From Aromatoleum diolicum (GTDB lineage Bacteria; Pseudomonadota; Gammaproteobacteria; Burkholderiales; Rhodocyclaceae): a stretch of 57,020 nucleotides of DNA. The notes under the pieces were generated by a model. It was not told the origin of the DNA, ran no database searches, and saw only the letters and a list, made by a program, of their open reading frames with translations. Made by a program: the position numbers and the translations under genes. The stretch is from positions 1 through 57,020 of the forward strand of contig NZ_WTVQ01000030.1 of the NCBI RefSeq assembly GCF_012910955.1. The letters run 5' to 3'. This document shows, in pieces, positions 19,662-28,819 of this stretch (within the stretch, counting starts at the first letter, position 1; each line of letters opens with the position of its first letter).

Positions 19662-20375
19662 CTACCTCGAACGCGTAACAATCGCTTCGATGATCTGGAC
19701 ATCGGAATCACTCAGATTCGCTGACTTTGCGGTGTTGGACGGTCGCGCAGCACGCGCAGGGGTTAGGCGCAGCACCGGTGGCTTGGTCACTGGACGTGGG
19801 CTTGCCTTACGCCGGTCCGCCGCCACCCTAGATCGACTCTTGCGTCCTTGTACCTTGCTTCCATCCACCGCCGGCGCGGTACGCGGTGTCGCACTCGCCG
19901 CTACGGCATCGATGATGACTGCCGTGCCGCCACCCTCTGGCTGACGCCGCAGGCCAACGGAATTAGCGGCAACATCGTGGGCTGACAACGCCTCGTGATG
20001 TGCCAATGGTGAGCTATCCGCAGTTGCTGAAGGAATTGCCCGGCCTTGCAGTACTTGCCCTGCATTCGCCGACACCTGCATATCCACTGTTCGCCCGAGT
20101 TGATCACCGGGATCGGCCACGGGCGTGGGACTCAACGCACCGTCACCGACACGATTTCCCCACGCGATGCTCAACAAGGCGATGCAAGCGACGCCCATCG
20201 CCATTGCTATCGCCACACTACGAAGGCGCCCTGGCTTGCGCGTAACGCGCGAGTCACGTTCAAGCACCCCCAGGATTCCGGTGTCGGTGCCACCCGACAT
20301 ACCGATAGAGGGCGAAAAAAGGCTCGGGCGTGCCGCGGCGTCCGCCGTCACGGATGGCGAAGTGGCCAAACTCAT
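19662..20375 (-). CDS. Unknown single-pass membrane protein next to T6SS genes
   Basis: I do not recognise this gene. The 237-residue protein has a hydrophilic N-terminal segment, one membrane helix at about residues 55-75 (SVAIAMAMGVACIALLSIAW), and a long low-complexity tail rich in Ala, Pro, Arg and Ser. It ends in a short helical-looking SDSDVQIIEAIVTR. The N-terminus being cytoplasmic and the tail periplasmic fits the positive-inside rule. The start is ATG 20375; a GTG at 20396 is possible. It diverges from the M15 peptidase gene across an AT-rich spacer, so the two may share control. Confidence 0.65.
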   Translation of the reverse strand: MSLATSPSVTADAAARPSLFSPSIGMSGGTDTGILGVLERDSRVTRKPGRLRSVAIAMAMGVACIALLSIAWGNRVGDGALSPTPVADPGDQLGRTVDMQVSANAGQVLQGRAIPSATADSSPLAHHEALSAHDVAANSVGLRRQPEGGGTAVIIDAVAASATPRTAPAVDGSKVQGRKSRSRVAADRRKASPRPVTKPPVLRLTPARAARPSNTAKSANLSDSDVQIIEAIVTRSR

Positions 20376-20454
20376 ATCCAGTTTATAAAAAAGCACATTG
20401 TAATATCAATATTTGTTTAAGATACTGCCTTTCATGCACAAAAGCATATTCTTT

Positions 20455-20473
20455 AAATACCATTATCATTATC
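20455..20473. promoter_or_regulatory. Fur-box-like site in AT-rich divergent promoter region
   Basis: On the minus strand these 19 bases begin GATAATGATAAT, identical to the first 12 bases of the classical Fur consensus, and I count 14 of 19 matches overall. The surrounding stretch (about 20385-20480) is far more AT-rich than the rest of the window and lies between divergent T6SS-block genes. Confidence 0.45.
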
Positions 20474-20506
20474 AAAACAGCCGTACCGCTTCATTAGGGC
20501 TTCTCC

Positions 20507-21352
20507 GTGGTGTTTCTTGCCTTCCTTGCATACTTCGTCATTGTCACTGGGATCCTGACCCTCATCTTCTTTCCTGCTCGCCGCGACGCGATCGCGACAA
20601 CCGCAGGCAAACTTGCATGCACATTGAGCGGAGCGACGCGCGCGGTCATTGGACGCAGTAGCACTGCAGTCTCAGGGTCGTGCCAACAGCTGTCCTGGTT
20701 CGGCCGCGAGGCGGCCAGCTATTTGCGCCAACATCGGTTTGCGATGGGGGGCGCAATGTTGCTTGTCGTCACGCCACCGCTCCTGGTGGTCGGTCTGAAG
20801 GAACCGGCGGCATTCGATTTTTCGAGCGACGGTTATCGACCGGACCGCCAGATCTCCGTTCTTCTGACGGGCGAGAACCTGACCCCACCACCAGCGCCAC
20901 CGCCCGAGGTATTCGCCACTACAGAACTGGAGATGGTGAGACCTTCTGTTGTCTGGGCAAGCCGCGACTGGGGACTGCTGGATATACAGTTCCGCCAACG
21001 CCTGCTCACGGTGTTCAAGCTCATGAAAGACCGACACGGTTACGAATTGGTCCTTCTCGAAGGCTACCGCAGCCCGGAAAGGCAGGAAGCACTGCTGCAA
21101 CAAGGCCCAAACGTCACGCAGGCGGGACCAAACATGAGCTACCACCAGCATGGACTTGCCGCTGATACCGCGTTCCTTCGCAATGGCCGGGTCGTCATTT
21201 CGGAACGCGATCCATGGGCGATGCGAGGCTACCAGCTCTATGGAGAGTTGGCCGAAGCGGTCGGATTGGTGTGGGGCGGGCGCTGGAAAATGATGGATCT
21301 GGGCCATGTCGAATTAAACCGGACAGGAGTTCTTGGACGCCCTCCATCTTAA
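20507..21352 (+). CDS. Membrane-anchored M15 (VanY/TagX-like) peptidase of the T6SS block
   Basis: A 281-residue protein. Hydrophobic segments at about residues 1-21 and 78-97 would anchor it, with the C-terminal peptidase domain (about 145-281) in the periplasm. That domain has the M15 zinc motif SYHQHGLAADTAF (His and Asp ligands), the preceding LLEGYRSPERQEALL, and the final ligand in LGHVELN. M15 enzymes cut peptidoglycan peptides. Acinetobacter TagX, a T6SS-linked L,D-endopeptidase, is a plausible counterpart that opens the wall for the apparatus; an effector role is less likely given the membrane anchors. The start is GTG with AGGG upstream. Confidence 0.82.
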   Translation: MVFLAFLAYFVIVTGILTLIFFPARRDAIATTAGKLACTLSGATRAVIGRSSTAVSGSCQQLSWFGREAASYLRQHRFAMGGAMLLVVTPPLLVVGLKEPAAFDFSSDGYRPDRQISVLLTGENLTPPPAPPPEVFATTELEMVRPSVVWASRDWGLLDIQFRQRLLTVFKLMKDRHGYELVLLEGYRSPERQEALLQQGPNVTQAGPNMSYHQHGLAADTAFLRNGRVVISERDPWAMRGYQLYGELAEAVGLVWGGRWKMMDLGHVELNRTGVLGRPPS

Positions 21353-21427
21353 GAGTGGAAACAGTCATGCCGGCGCGCTCGATGAAACCGGGCAGCCTTG
21401 TAGCGTACTTGTCATTGGAGGTATCTC

Positions 21428-21694
21428 GTGTCGCGCCCATTCATCTTGCTCGGAGACAAGACCGACCATGGCGGCACTGTAATCAGTGCATCCGCCGCTA
21501 GCGATTGCGACGGAAAAGGCATCGCACGGATTGGCGATCAAGTGACGTGTCCGAAGAAGGGACATGGCCGAATCACCGTCATCGCAACCGGAGACTCTAC
21601 GACGGTGATCGATGGCCGACCTGCCGCAAGACACGGCGACAAGACCGCATGCGGTGCGACTCTGATCGCCAGCCAGTTGCTGACTACTGACTGA
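21428..21694 (+). CDS. PAAR-domain T6SS spike tip protein
   Basis: An 88-residue stand-alone PAAR protein. The family caps the VgrG spike and can carry effectors. It has the repeated pattern ILLGDKTDHGGTVISAS, IARIGDQVTCP and GRPAARHGDKTACGATLI, with His and Cys residues placed to bind the tip zinc. The start codon is GTG. It has no C-terminal toxin extension, so any effector would be bound rather than fused. It lies between the M15 gene and the thiolase-like gene, same strand, with gaps of 75 and 17 bases. Confidence 0.9.
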   Translation: MSRPFILLGDKTDHGGTVISASAASDCDGKGIARIGDQVTCPKKGHGRITVIATGDSTTVIDGRPAARHGDKTACGATLIASQLLTTD

Positions 21695-21711
21695 CACGAG
21701 ATCACCGAGAC

Positions 21712-23130
21712 ATGCGTTTGGGCATCGCAAGAAATTTTTCTATAGGGCTCCTGACCGCGTCCGTCATATGGGCACTCGTCCTCGGTTGGTGGCAGAGCAA
21801 CGGTCACCAGCCGACGCCAGACGACATGAGCCTGTATCTCGGCGCCCTCCCCGCGTCGCTGATCGCCGGGTTCTGGTTGCTTCGCACATTCATCGACGAG
21901 CTCAGGAGGCGCCCGGTCGCCGCGGCCTCACCTCCTGCGAACTCCCCTGCGGCATTGTCCGCGGAACATGCCCAAATGGCGGAAGCGGAGCGCACCTGGG
22001 TTGCGTCGCTGCTTGGCGGGTCACTTGTCTCTGCCGCGGGAAAAGACGTGGTGGAACTGATAGCCACAACGACGCAGGGATGCGCCCCCTCGCCTGACAA
22101 GGAGCTCCGCGGACCGGACGGTTTTCCGGTTTTCGCTGCTCGCGTGATCGACCTGGATACGGAGAGCGTCCGAGATGAGCTGCGCGAACACGGAGACAGC
22201 ATGACCGGCACATCGGGCACATCGGGCACACCCGAGATGCTGCGGGCACTGGCACTCCTCGGAAAGGTACTGCCGGAAGCGCTTGAGACGCTGAACGAAT
22301 CACGTGTCCGCCCCAGGGAAAAAACTCCAATACGCGTCATCTGGCTTACGCCAAACTGGCCGACAGCGTTTTCCGCCGGGCTCACGGGATGGCTGCAACA
22401 CACTCACCTCGATGGCTTCGGTATCGGATCATCGAGTATCGAACTGCAACCGATAAGTGACGACGGGCAGGTATTCGTGGTCATCGACGAAATAATCGAC
22501 ACCCTCAACCGCGCCGCTTCGGCAGAAATTATCCTGCTGATTAGCGCCGTGTCCCATCTTGGGGAAGCGACACTCGACAGCTGGCGTTCGCAAAACCGGC
22601 TATTTTCCTCTCAGGAGCAAGCCGGACAGATTCCCGGCGAGGCGGCGGTCGCACTGATTCTTGCGCGGCCGGGGACGACACAAGTGACGGAAACTCCGGT
22701 GGCGGTGCATCTCACCCGCTGCGTCTCGGGCAAGCGCGAGAAATCCGCAAACGTGCGCGGCCGCGTCTGCGGAACATTGATCGACGACTTGATCGATTCA
22801 CTCGTAGCAAGCACGAAACTCGATCCCGGCAAGATTACGGCCGTGATATCGGACACCGACCACCGCGACAGCCGGGTCAATGAACTTCTGCCCGCCGTCA
22901 CCGAACGCTTCCCGAATCTCGAGCCACTGCGGGACACTCTGGCACTCGGCACCGCCATTGGCAGCGTCAGCCCGATCGGCGGATTGCTTGCACTGCTATG
23001 CGCCGCAGAAACCGCGAGAAACTCGTCGGGCGCAGGACTGTGCGTTACCAATCAAGATGCTTTCGCGCGCGCGTCGATGCTCGCACTCGCCGTTCCAGAA
23101 ACCGCCTCCCCCGCAGCAGGGACAGCCTGA
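21712..23130 (+). CDS. Membrane-anchored thiolase-fold-like protein upstream of tssM
   Basis: A 472-residue protein with two N-terminal membrane helices (about residues 10-26 and 42-60). The soluble part resembles the second half of beta-ketoacyl synthases: GEAAVALILARPG (about 309), SDTDHRDSRVNEL (about 380, where synthases have HGTGT), and LGTAIGSVSPIGGLLALLCA (about 410, where synthases have a GH-containing motif). The spacing between these three segments (about 70 and 32 residues) is close to that in synthases. No cysteine occurs at the expected nucleophile position and the second histidine is replaced, so it is probably not a condensing enzyme. It ends 26 bases before tssM. The function is unknown. 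Confidence 0.6.
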   Translation: MRLGIARNFSIGLLTASVIWALVLGWWQSNGHQPTPDDMSLYLGALPASLIAGFWLLRTFIDELRRRPVAAASPPANSPAALSAEHAQMAEAERTWVASLLGGSLVSAAGKDVVELIATTTQGCAPSPDKELRGPDGFPVFAARVIDLDTESVRDELREHGDSMTGTSGTSGTPEMLRALALLGKVLPEALETLNESRVRPREKTPIRVIWLTPNWPTAFSAGLTGWLQHTHLDGFGIGSSSIELQPISDDGQVFVVIDEIIDTLNRAASAEIILLISAVSHLGEATLDSWRSQNRLFSSQEQAGQIPGEAAVALILARPGTTQVTETPVAVHLTRCVSGKREKSANVRGRVCGTLIDDLIDSLVASTKLDPGKITAVISDTDHRDSRVNELLPAVTERFPNLEPLRDTLALGTAIGSVSPIGGLLALLCAAETARNSSGAGLCVTNQDAFARASMLALAVPETASPAAGTA

Positions 23131-23155
23131 AGACGAACACAGGGTCTACTCAAAG

Positions 23156-26100
23156 ATGTCCGCAATACGCTCGTTTCTGACCGATTCCCGCACGCTTTCC
23201 TTCATTGGCATTGCAGCCCTCACGGCATTCTTCTTTCTGGGGGCCAACACGCTAAAAGTTGCGGTGACCTGGGCGATCGTCGCATCCGGCGTGATTCTTG
23301 TTACCTGGATTGCCGTATGGGCTTGGCGCCGCCGGCAAGCAGGCGTGGCCTCGGATGCGCTGGAGCACATGCTCGAACGTCAGGCGACTCACCGCCCGGA
23401 TTCAAGCAATCACTCAAAAACCGAGATTGACGCACTGCGCAAGCGCATGACCGAGGCCGTGCGGACGATCAAGACCTCGCGGCTTGGACAGGTTTCCGGG
23501 CGCTCGGCCCTGTACGAACTGCCGTGGTACATCACGATTGGCAACCCGGCAGCCGGGAAGAGCACGGCCGTAGTGAACTCCGGACTCAAGTTTCCGTTCG
23601 CGGACGGGGCCGGCAGCGTCATCAAGGGAATCGGCGGCACGCGTAACTGCGACTGGTTTTTCACATCAGAGGGTATTCTTCTCGATACCGCGGGACGTTA
23701 TTCCGTGCATGAAGAGGACCGTAGCGAGTGGCTTGGTTTTCTTGATCTGCTCAAGAAAAACCGACCTCGCGCACCGATAAACGGAATCATCGTAACGGTG
23801 AGCATAGGCGAACTGATCGGCAATCCCCCATCATTCGCAATCGCCCTGGCGAAGAACCTGCGACAGCGCGTGCAGGAACTCACCGAACGGCTCGAAGTGT
23901 TTGCGCCGGTCTACGTGATGTTCTCAAAGGCCGATCTCATCCACGGATTTAACGAATTCTTCCAGGATGTTGATTGGAACGAACGCGACCGCGTGTGGGG
24001 AGCGACCCTGCCCGACGAGACTGGGGCCAGACAGGATGCGATAGAGCAGTTTGATCGACGCTTCGACGAACTGTACGAAGGCCTGCGGGAAGTAAGCGTC
24101 GCGCAGATGTCGATTGCGCGTGGCGAACGCATGCCCCCTGGCTTGCTGACCTTTCCGCTCGAGTTCGCGGCGATCAAACCGGCCCTACGTTCCTTCCTCG
24201 CCACGCTCTTCGAGGACAATCCCTTCCAGTTCAAGCCGATTTTTCGCGGCTTCTACATCACCTCGGCAATCCAGAGCGGTGAAACGCGCAGCGCATCCAG
24301 CGAGCGCGTAGAGAAGAGATTCGGGCTCGCCGGGGATGGTCCCAGCATTGCGAGGATCTCATCCAGCAATGGCTTCTTCCTCAAGGATCTCTTCTCGAAG
24401 GTGATCTTTGCCGACAAGAACCTGGTACGGCACTATGCAAACAGGCAGAAGCAGCGCATTCGTTATGCCGCGTTTCTTGCTTCGATCACACTGCTCGGGC
24501 TAGCGCTCGGCGGGTGGAGCTGGTCGTACGCCAACAACCGCACACTTACGGAAAACATCCGCGCCGATCTCGACAAGGCAATACGCGTACAAGAGGGCCG
24601 GATAGACCTGCAATCTCGGCTTGAGGCGCTTGAAATCCTGCAGGACAGGATCCGGCAGCTCGAGCAATTCGATGCAAACCGACCACTATCGCTAAGTCTT
24701 GGTCTGTTTCAGGGCGACGAACTGAAGACAAAACTCCTTTCAGAGTACTACAAAGGCATATCCGAAGTAATGCTGAAACCGGTCGCGGATAGCCTCGAGG
24801 CCTTCCTTGCCGAAGTCAATCGGCAGGCGGACCAGCTTAGTCCGATCGACACGGCTGCCTCATCCGTTGCGACGACGAAGCCTGCCCGCAAACCTTACCA
24901 GGACGCCTCACCGACAAATGTCGAGGATGCCTACAATGCGCTCAAGACTTACCTGATGCTGGGCAGCCGGGAACACACAGAAGTCGGCCATCTTTCGGAT
25001 CAGATTGCCCGCTTCTGGCGCAGCTGGCTGGAGGCCAACCGCGGCACCATGTCCCGCGAACAAATGATAGCAAGCGCCGAGCGCGTGCTGTCCTTCCATC
25101 TGCAACATGCGGACGACCCCGCATGGCCAGTCATCGCAAACAACCTCTCGGTGATTGATCAAGCGCGCGACAACCTAAAACACGTCGTGCGCGGCATGCC
25201 CGCACTGGAACGTGTCTATGCGGAAATCAAGGCAAGGGCTTCGACGCGGTTCCCGCCGGTCACCGTCGCCACTGTGGTCGGCCCGGAAAACGCCGAACTT
25301 GTGGTCGGCAGCCGTGTAATTTCGGGCACCTTCACGGTTGAAGCCTGGCGGGGCTACATCCAGTCCGCCGTCAGGGACGCAGCCACCAATGAGCTGCAGC
25401 GCACCGACTGGGTCCTGAAGACGTCCACTCGCGATGATCTGTCGCTGGCCGGGAGCCCGGAACAGATCCAGAAAACACTTGTAGGGCTGTACAAGAAGGA
25501 ATACGCCGACGAATGGAAACAGTTCGTCATGGGTGTGAGCGTCAGCGCATTCGATGACTTTCCAGGCGCCATTGCGGCGATGAACCGCCTTGGCGACCCC
25601 CAGTCATCGCCCATTGGAAAATTGATGCAGACGCTTTTCGAACAGACCTCGTGGGACAACCCCACCATGGCCAATGTCGGCGCCGAGCGGGCACAGAAGG
25701 GCTTTATCGAGTGGTTCAAGAATTCGATCCTGCGCATGTCGCCAGCCCGCGTGGAGGTGGACGTCCATGTAAACGCCAACAGACTTGAAGTCCCGATGGG
25801 CCCGATCGGCCAGGAGTTCGCCGGCGTTGCACGCCTCCTGGCACCCCGTGACGGCGCGGAAACCATTCTCAACACCTACCTGAAGCAGTTGTCGGGCATT
25901 CGCACCCGTTTGAATCTACTGAAAAACCAGGGGGATCCCGGACCAGGTGCGATCAAGCTTCTGACTGAAACTATCGAGGGCGGCAATTCGGAACTTGCCG
26001 ACACGCTGCGCTTTGTCGATGAGCAGATGCTCAACGCCATTCCGGACGCCCAGCGTATGGTGATTCGCCCCTTGCTCGTCAGGCCCTTGCTGCAGACGTT

Positions 26101-26953
26101 TGCCGCTGTGGTCAAACCCGGCGAACGTGAGCTCAACAAGATCTGGCTCGCGCATGTTTACGATCCCTTCCGCACTAAGTTGGCGGGGAAATATCCATTT
26201 TCGCCTGCGGCGAACCTCGAAGCGACTCCGGCCGAAATCGCACAGATATTCGGCCCCGGGGGGGTCATCGCGAAATACGCAGAGACGAGCATGGGAGCGC
26301 TGATTGTGCGGCGTGGCGATCATATCGCGGCCAGAACCTGGGGCGATCTCGGCGTACACATCCGACCGGACTTCATTGCCGGATTACCGCAGTGGGTAGG
26401 TTCGCTGGAAGGTGGCGCGGCATCGGGCGGCACGGGCACTGCCCCAGCCACGCAGGCGCAGACAACTTTTAGACTGCTGCCACTACCGTCGCCGGGAACG
26501 ACCGAGTACACCATCGAAATCGACGGCCAGAAACTGCGCTACCGAAATGGTGCGGCCCAGTGGGCGACATTCGTCTGGCCCAATCCGGCGGGAGCCCCCG
26601 GCGCGCGCATCATCGCCACCGCCTTCGATGGACGCGAGATTGAGATCGCCAGTTTCAGCGGACGCTTCGGTCTCGAGAAGCTTATAAATTCCGCAGAGCG
26701 AATGCGCAGGCCGGACGGCTCGTTCCAGCTCAGCTGGCAGGCCGAAAATATTACTGTCCCGCTGGGTATCCAGATCATCAGCAGTCCCCAGGCACACACT
26801 GTGGCCGATACGGCCAAGACCAAGGGACTTGACGGCATTACGCTGCCGGCCAGCGTAGCCGGCGAAACAGTGGAGGAGCAGCAGGCGCCTCCGCTCGCTT
26901 CATCCGGCATGGTCGTAGCCGGCTCGACCAACGGCCGGGTGGCCCATCAATGA
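23156..26953 (+). CDS. tssM: T6SS membrane-complex protein TssM (IcmF)
   Basis: Inner-membrane protein of the T6SS baseplate-docking complex, 1265 residues. Two N-terminal membrane helices (about residues 14-55) precede a cytoplasmic GTPase-like domain with Walker A TIGNPAAGKSTAVVNSG (about 127) and LLDTAGRY (about 178). A third helix (about 436-456, ASITLLGLALGGWSW) leads to a large periplasmic region that in other systems contacts TssJ and spans the wall. Start chosen at ATG 23156; the open frame continues upstream to 22880 but overlaps the preceding gene and lacks family sequence. Partners TssJ and TssL are not in the window. Confidence 0.96.
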   Translation: MSAIRSFLTDSRTLSFIGIAALTAFFFLGANTLKVAVTWAIVASGVILVTWIAVWAWRRRQAGVASDALEHMLERQATHRPDSSNHSKTEIDALRKRMTEAVRTIKTSRLGQVSGRSALYELPWYITIGNPAAGKSTAVVNSGLKFPFADGAGSVIKGIGGTRNCDWFFTSEGILLDTAGRYSVHEEDRSEWLGFLDLLKKNRPRAPINGIIVTVSIGELIGNPPSFAIALAKNLRQRVQELTERLEVFAPVYVMFSKADLIHGFNEFFQDVDWNERDRVWGATLPDETGARQDAIEQFDRRFDELYEGLREVSVAQMSIARGERMPPGLLTFPLEFAAIKPALRSFLATLFEDNPFQFKPIFRGFYITSAIQSGETRSASSERVEKRFGLAGDGPSIARISSSNGFFLKDLFSKVIFADKNLVRHYANRQKQRIRYAAFLASITLLGLALGGWSWSYANNRTLTENIRADLDKAIRVQEGRIDLQSRLEALEILQDRIRQLEQFDANRPLSLSLGLFQGDELKTKLLSEYYKGISEVMLKPVADSLEAFLAEVNRQADQLSPIDTAASSVATTKPARKPYQDASPTNVEDAYNALKTYLMLGSREHTEVGHLSDQIARFWRSWLEANRGTMSREQMIASAERVLSFHLQHADDPAWPVIANNLSVIDQARDNLKHVVRGMPALERVYAEIKARASTRFPPVTVATVVGPENAELVVGSRVISGTFTVEAWRGYIQSAVRDAATNELQRTDWVLKTSTRDDLSLAGSPEQIQKTLVGLYKKEYADEWKQFVMGVSVSAFDDFPGAIAAMNRLGDPQSSPIGKLMQTLFEQTSWDNPTMANVGAERAQKGFIEWFKNSILRMSPARVEVDVHVNANRLEVPMGPIGQEFAGVARLLAPRDGAETILNTYLKQLSGIRTRLNLLKNQGDPGPGAIKLLTETIEGGNSELADTLRFVDEQMLNAIPDAQRMVIRPLLVRPLLQTFAAVVKPGERELNKIWLAHVYDPFRTKLAGKYPFSPAANLEATPAEIAQIFGPGGVIAKYAETSMGALIVRRGDHIAARTWGDLGVHIRPDFIAGLPQWVGSLEGGAASGGTGTAPATQAQTTFRLLPLPSPGTTEYTIEIDGQKLRYRNGAAQWATFVWPNPAGAPGARIIATAFDGREIEIASFSGRFGLEKLINSAERMRRPDGSFQLSWQAENITVPLGIQIISSPQAHTVADTAKTKGLDGITLPASVAGETVEEQQAPPLASSGMVVAGSTNGRVAHQ

Positions 26954-27939
26954 TCGGCGATACACGTTCGAACGGAGCGAGCTATTTTGGCAAGGTTCCG
27001 GCACGCGGAGATTTCATAAAAGGCGGAGGACCGTCGCAGATGATTGCTATGCTCGACCGCTGGATATCGGAAAGCATGGATCTCCTGTCTGGCGACCCGC
27101 GTTGGCGTATCGTCTATGACAACATGCCAGAGATCCACTTTGCCTTCGTTGGTCCACGCAGCCGCTTCTCGATTGTCGGGCACCTGCAGCCAAGCCAGGA
27201 TGCCTCTTCTCGCCGCTTTCCGTTCCTTGTCGCTGCAGCCATCGAGCGCGACGACCGGGTGTTGTTCGACTATGGCCCGGCAGCCTTTTCGCGCCTATGG
27301 GGAAAATTTGAACGCATTGTCCGGGACGCGCGCTCGGGTGACGACCCCACGTCGATCCTAGGCGAGCTTTCCTCAATCGATTGCGAGGAAGAAATTTCCC
27401 GAGCACTTGCGCTGACACCGCCTGTCGAGCGTGGACGGCGGCTGACAATCAAGGATCTCGACGAATTGCTATCGAGCCGCGACAAGCCCACCAGTTCGCG
27501 CCGCATCATGCTTGCACTGGGCCTGCTGTTACGCCCTCTGCTCGGCGCCAGCAATCTGCCAATCGAAAAGGGCTTGCAACTGCCGCTACCAGCCGACCGT
27601 GAATACCGCGACGCCGTTTCTGCAATCTGGGTGTCGCTGATCTCGGGTTTCTTCAAGCACACCCACAACGAGCTGCAGGTGCTCCAAGGCCTGGCCGGTG
27701 GGCGCGACGCCCTCATCGTCGGATTCAATGGAGCATCTGCCCGGACGCTCCTGAGCCTGATTTCGCCGAACAGCGATTCCGACACGATCATCCCGCTGGA
27801 CGATCCGGACTGGATCGACACGCATCCTGATCTCGTCAATGACTATGGTGTCGCGAAACTCTCGAGCTATCTGTCGCATCCCGACAACACGCTCGACGAG
27901 GCACTCGCCAGCTTCAGAGACGTCTTCCTCGGAGAATAA
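26950..27939 (+). CDS. tagF: T6SS-associated protein TagF (ImpM)
   Basis: A 329-residue cytoplasmic protein. TagF proteins act as post-translational brakes on T6SS firing in Pseudomonas and Agrobacterium. The N-terminal ImpM domain shows GASYFGKVPARGDFIKGG, LDRWISESM, and the family's SRFSIVGHLQPSQDASSRRF. The C-terminal part (about residues 200-329) is less conserved. The start overlaps the tssM stop (ATGA), indicating translational coupling and a matched dose with TssM. The next gene follows after 2 bases. Confidence 0.93.
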   Translation: MIGDTRSNGASYFGKVPARGDFIKGGGPSQMIAMLDRWISESMDLLSGDPRWRIVYDNMPEIHFAFVGPRSRFSIVGHLQPSQDASSRRFPFLVAAAIERDDRVLFDYGPAAFSRLWGKFERIVRDARSGDDPTSILGELSSIDCEEEISRALALTPPVERGRRLTIKDLDELLSSRDKPTSSRRIMLALGLLLRPLLGASNLPIEKGLQLPLPADREYRDAVSAIWVSLISGFFKHTHNELQVLQGLAGGRDALIVGFNGASARTLLSLISPNSDSDTIIPLDDPDWIDTHPDLVNDYGVAKLSSYLSHPDNTLDEALASFRDVFLGE

Positions 27940-27941
27940 TC

Positions 27942-28730
27942 GTGCGCATCAAATCCGCCCTAACCGCAGGGCTCCTGCTAACGGCCACCTCTCTCGGCGC
28001 ACAGCAAGGTCACACACCGAAGCCCCCGCCGGAAGCTGGCGACAAGGTCGTGGTTACCGGCACGGTCCCCGATGAGGCCGCGCGCACGTCGATCATTGCG
28101 CGTTTGCGCGACGTGTATACCCCCGAATTGATCGTAGACCGACTCGAGGTTGGCGGCGTGATCGCCCCTCCGAATTGGTCAGCGAACGTCAACCGGGTAC
28201 TCGGCGCCGGAATCCGGTACGTGCGCCAAGGGCAATTGGACATCAACGGCACCCAGGTTGCAATCAAGGGACACGTGGCAAATGAAGCTCGACGACAACA
28301 AATTGCGGGCGACATCGCGACGGCGCTGAATTCAACTTACACGGTCGATAACGGTTTGATGGCAGCCGGCCGCGCCCAGACTTTGCTTGACCAGACACTC
28401 GCAGACCGGGTTGTCGAATTCGAAAGTGGCTCGGCAATCCTGACCCCCGCAGGAGCCAACCTTCTGGACGAAATGGTCACTACGATCGTCGCGCTGGAAA
28501 ATCCGCAGATCCAGATCGTCGGGCACACCGATTCCAGCGGCAACCGGATGGCAAACATTGCCCTGAGCCTGGCCCGCGCGGAGACCGTCAAGGGTTATCT
28601 GGCAAGCAAAGGCATTACCGCGGCAGGCATCGATGTCCTGGGCGCCGGCCCGGACCGGCCCGTCGCCTCGAACGAAACCCCGGCAGGGCGAGCCAAGAAC
28701 CGACGTATAGAATTCCGCCTGCAGGAGTAA
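27942..28730 (+). CDS. T6SS-linked OmpA/BON peptidoglycan-binding protein
   Basis: A 262-residue exported protein. A signal peptide (about 1-20) is followed by two BON-like repeats (about 35-140, with VVTGTVPDEAARTSIIARL and VAIKGHVANEARRQQIAGD) and a C-terminal OmpA domain (about 145-262) with IVGHTDSSGNRMANIALSLA and the closing GRAKNRRIEF. Such proteins (TagL/TagN-like) tether T6SS membrane complexes to the cell wall. The start is GTG, 2 bases after tagF, so it is the last gene of the tssM unit. The 89-base gap to the convergent tssA gene holds a G7 run and no clear terminator. Confidence 0.88.
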   Translation: MRIKSALTAGLLLTATSLGAQQGHTPKPPPEAGDKVVVTGTVPDEAARTSIIARLRDVYTPELIVDRLEVGGVIAPPNWSANVNRVLGAGIRYVRQGQLDINGTQVAIKGHVANEARRQQIAGDIATALNSTYTVDNGLMAAGRAQTLLDQTLADRVVEFESGSAILTPAGANLLDEMVTTIVALENPQIQIVGHTDSSGNRMANIALSLARAETVKGYLASKGITAAGIDVLGAGPDRPVASNETPAGRAKNRRIEFRLQE

Positions 28731-28819
28731 AGGGGGGGTGGCCGCCGAGCACCCCTGCATCAACGAAGGACACTGGCAGTCGCGTCAGCACATCCGCCAT
28801 GCACGAGCAGCCTGCGGCC

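Noticed and set aside
28731-28819. G7 run and short gap between the OmpA/BON gene and tssA as a terminator
   Set aside because: No stable stem followed by T residues was found on either strand.
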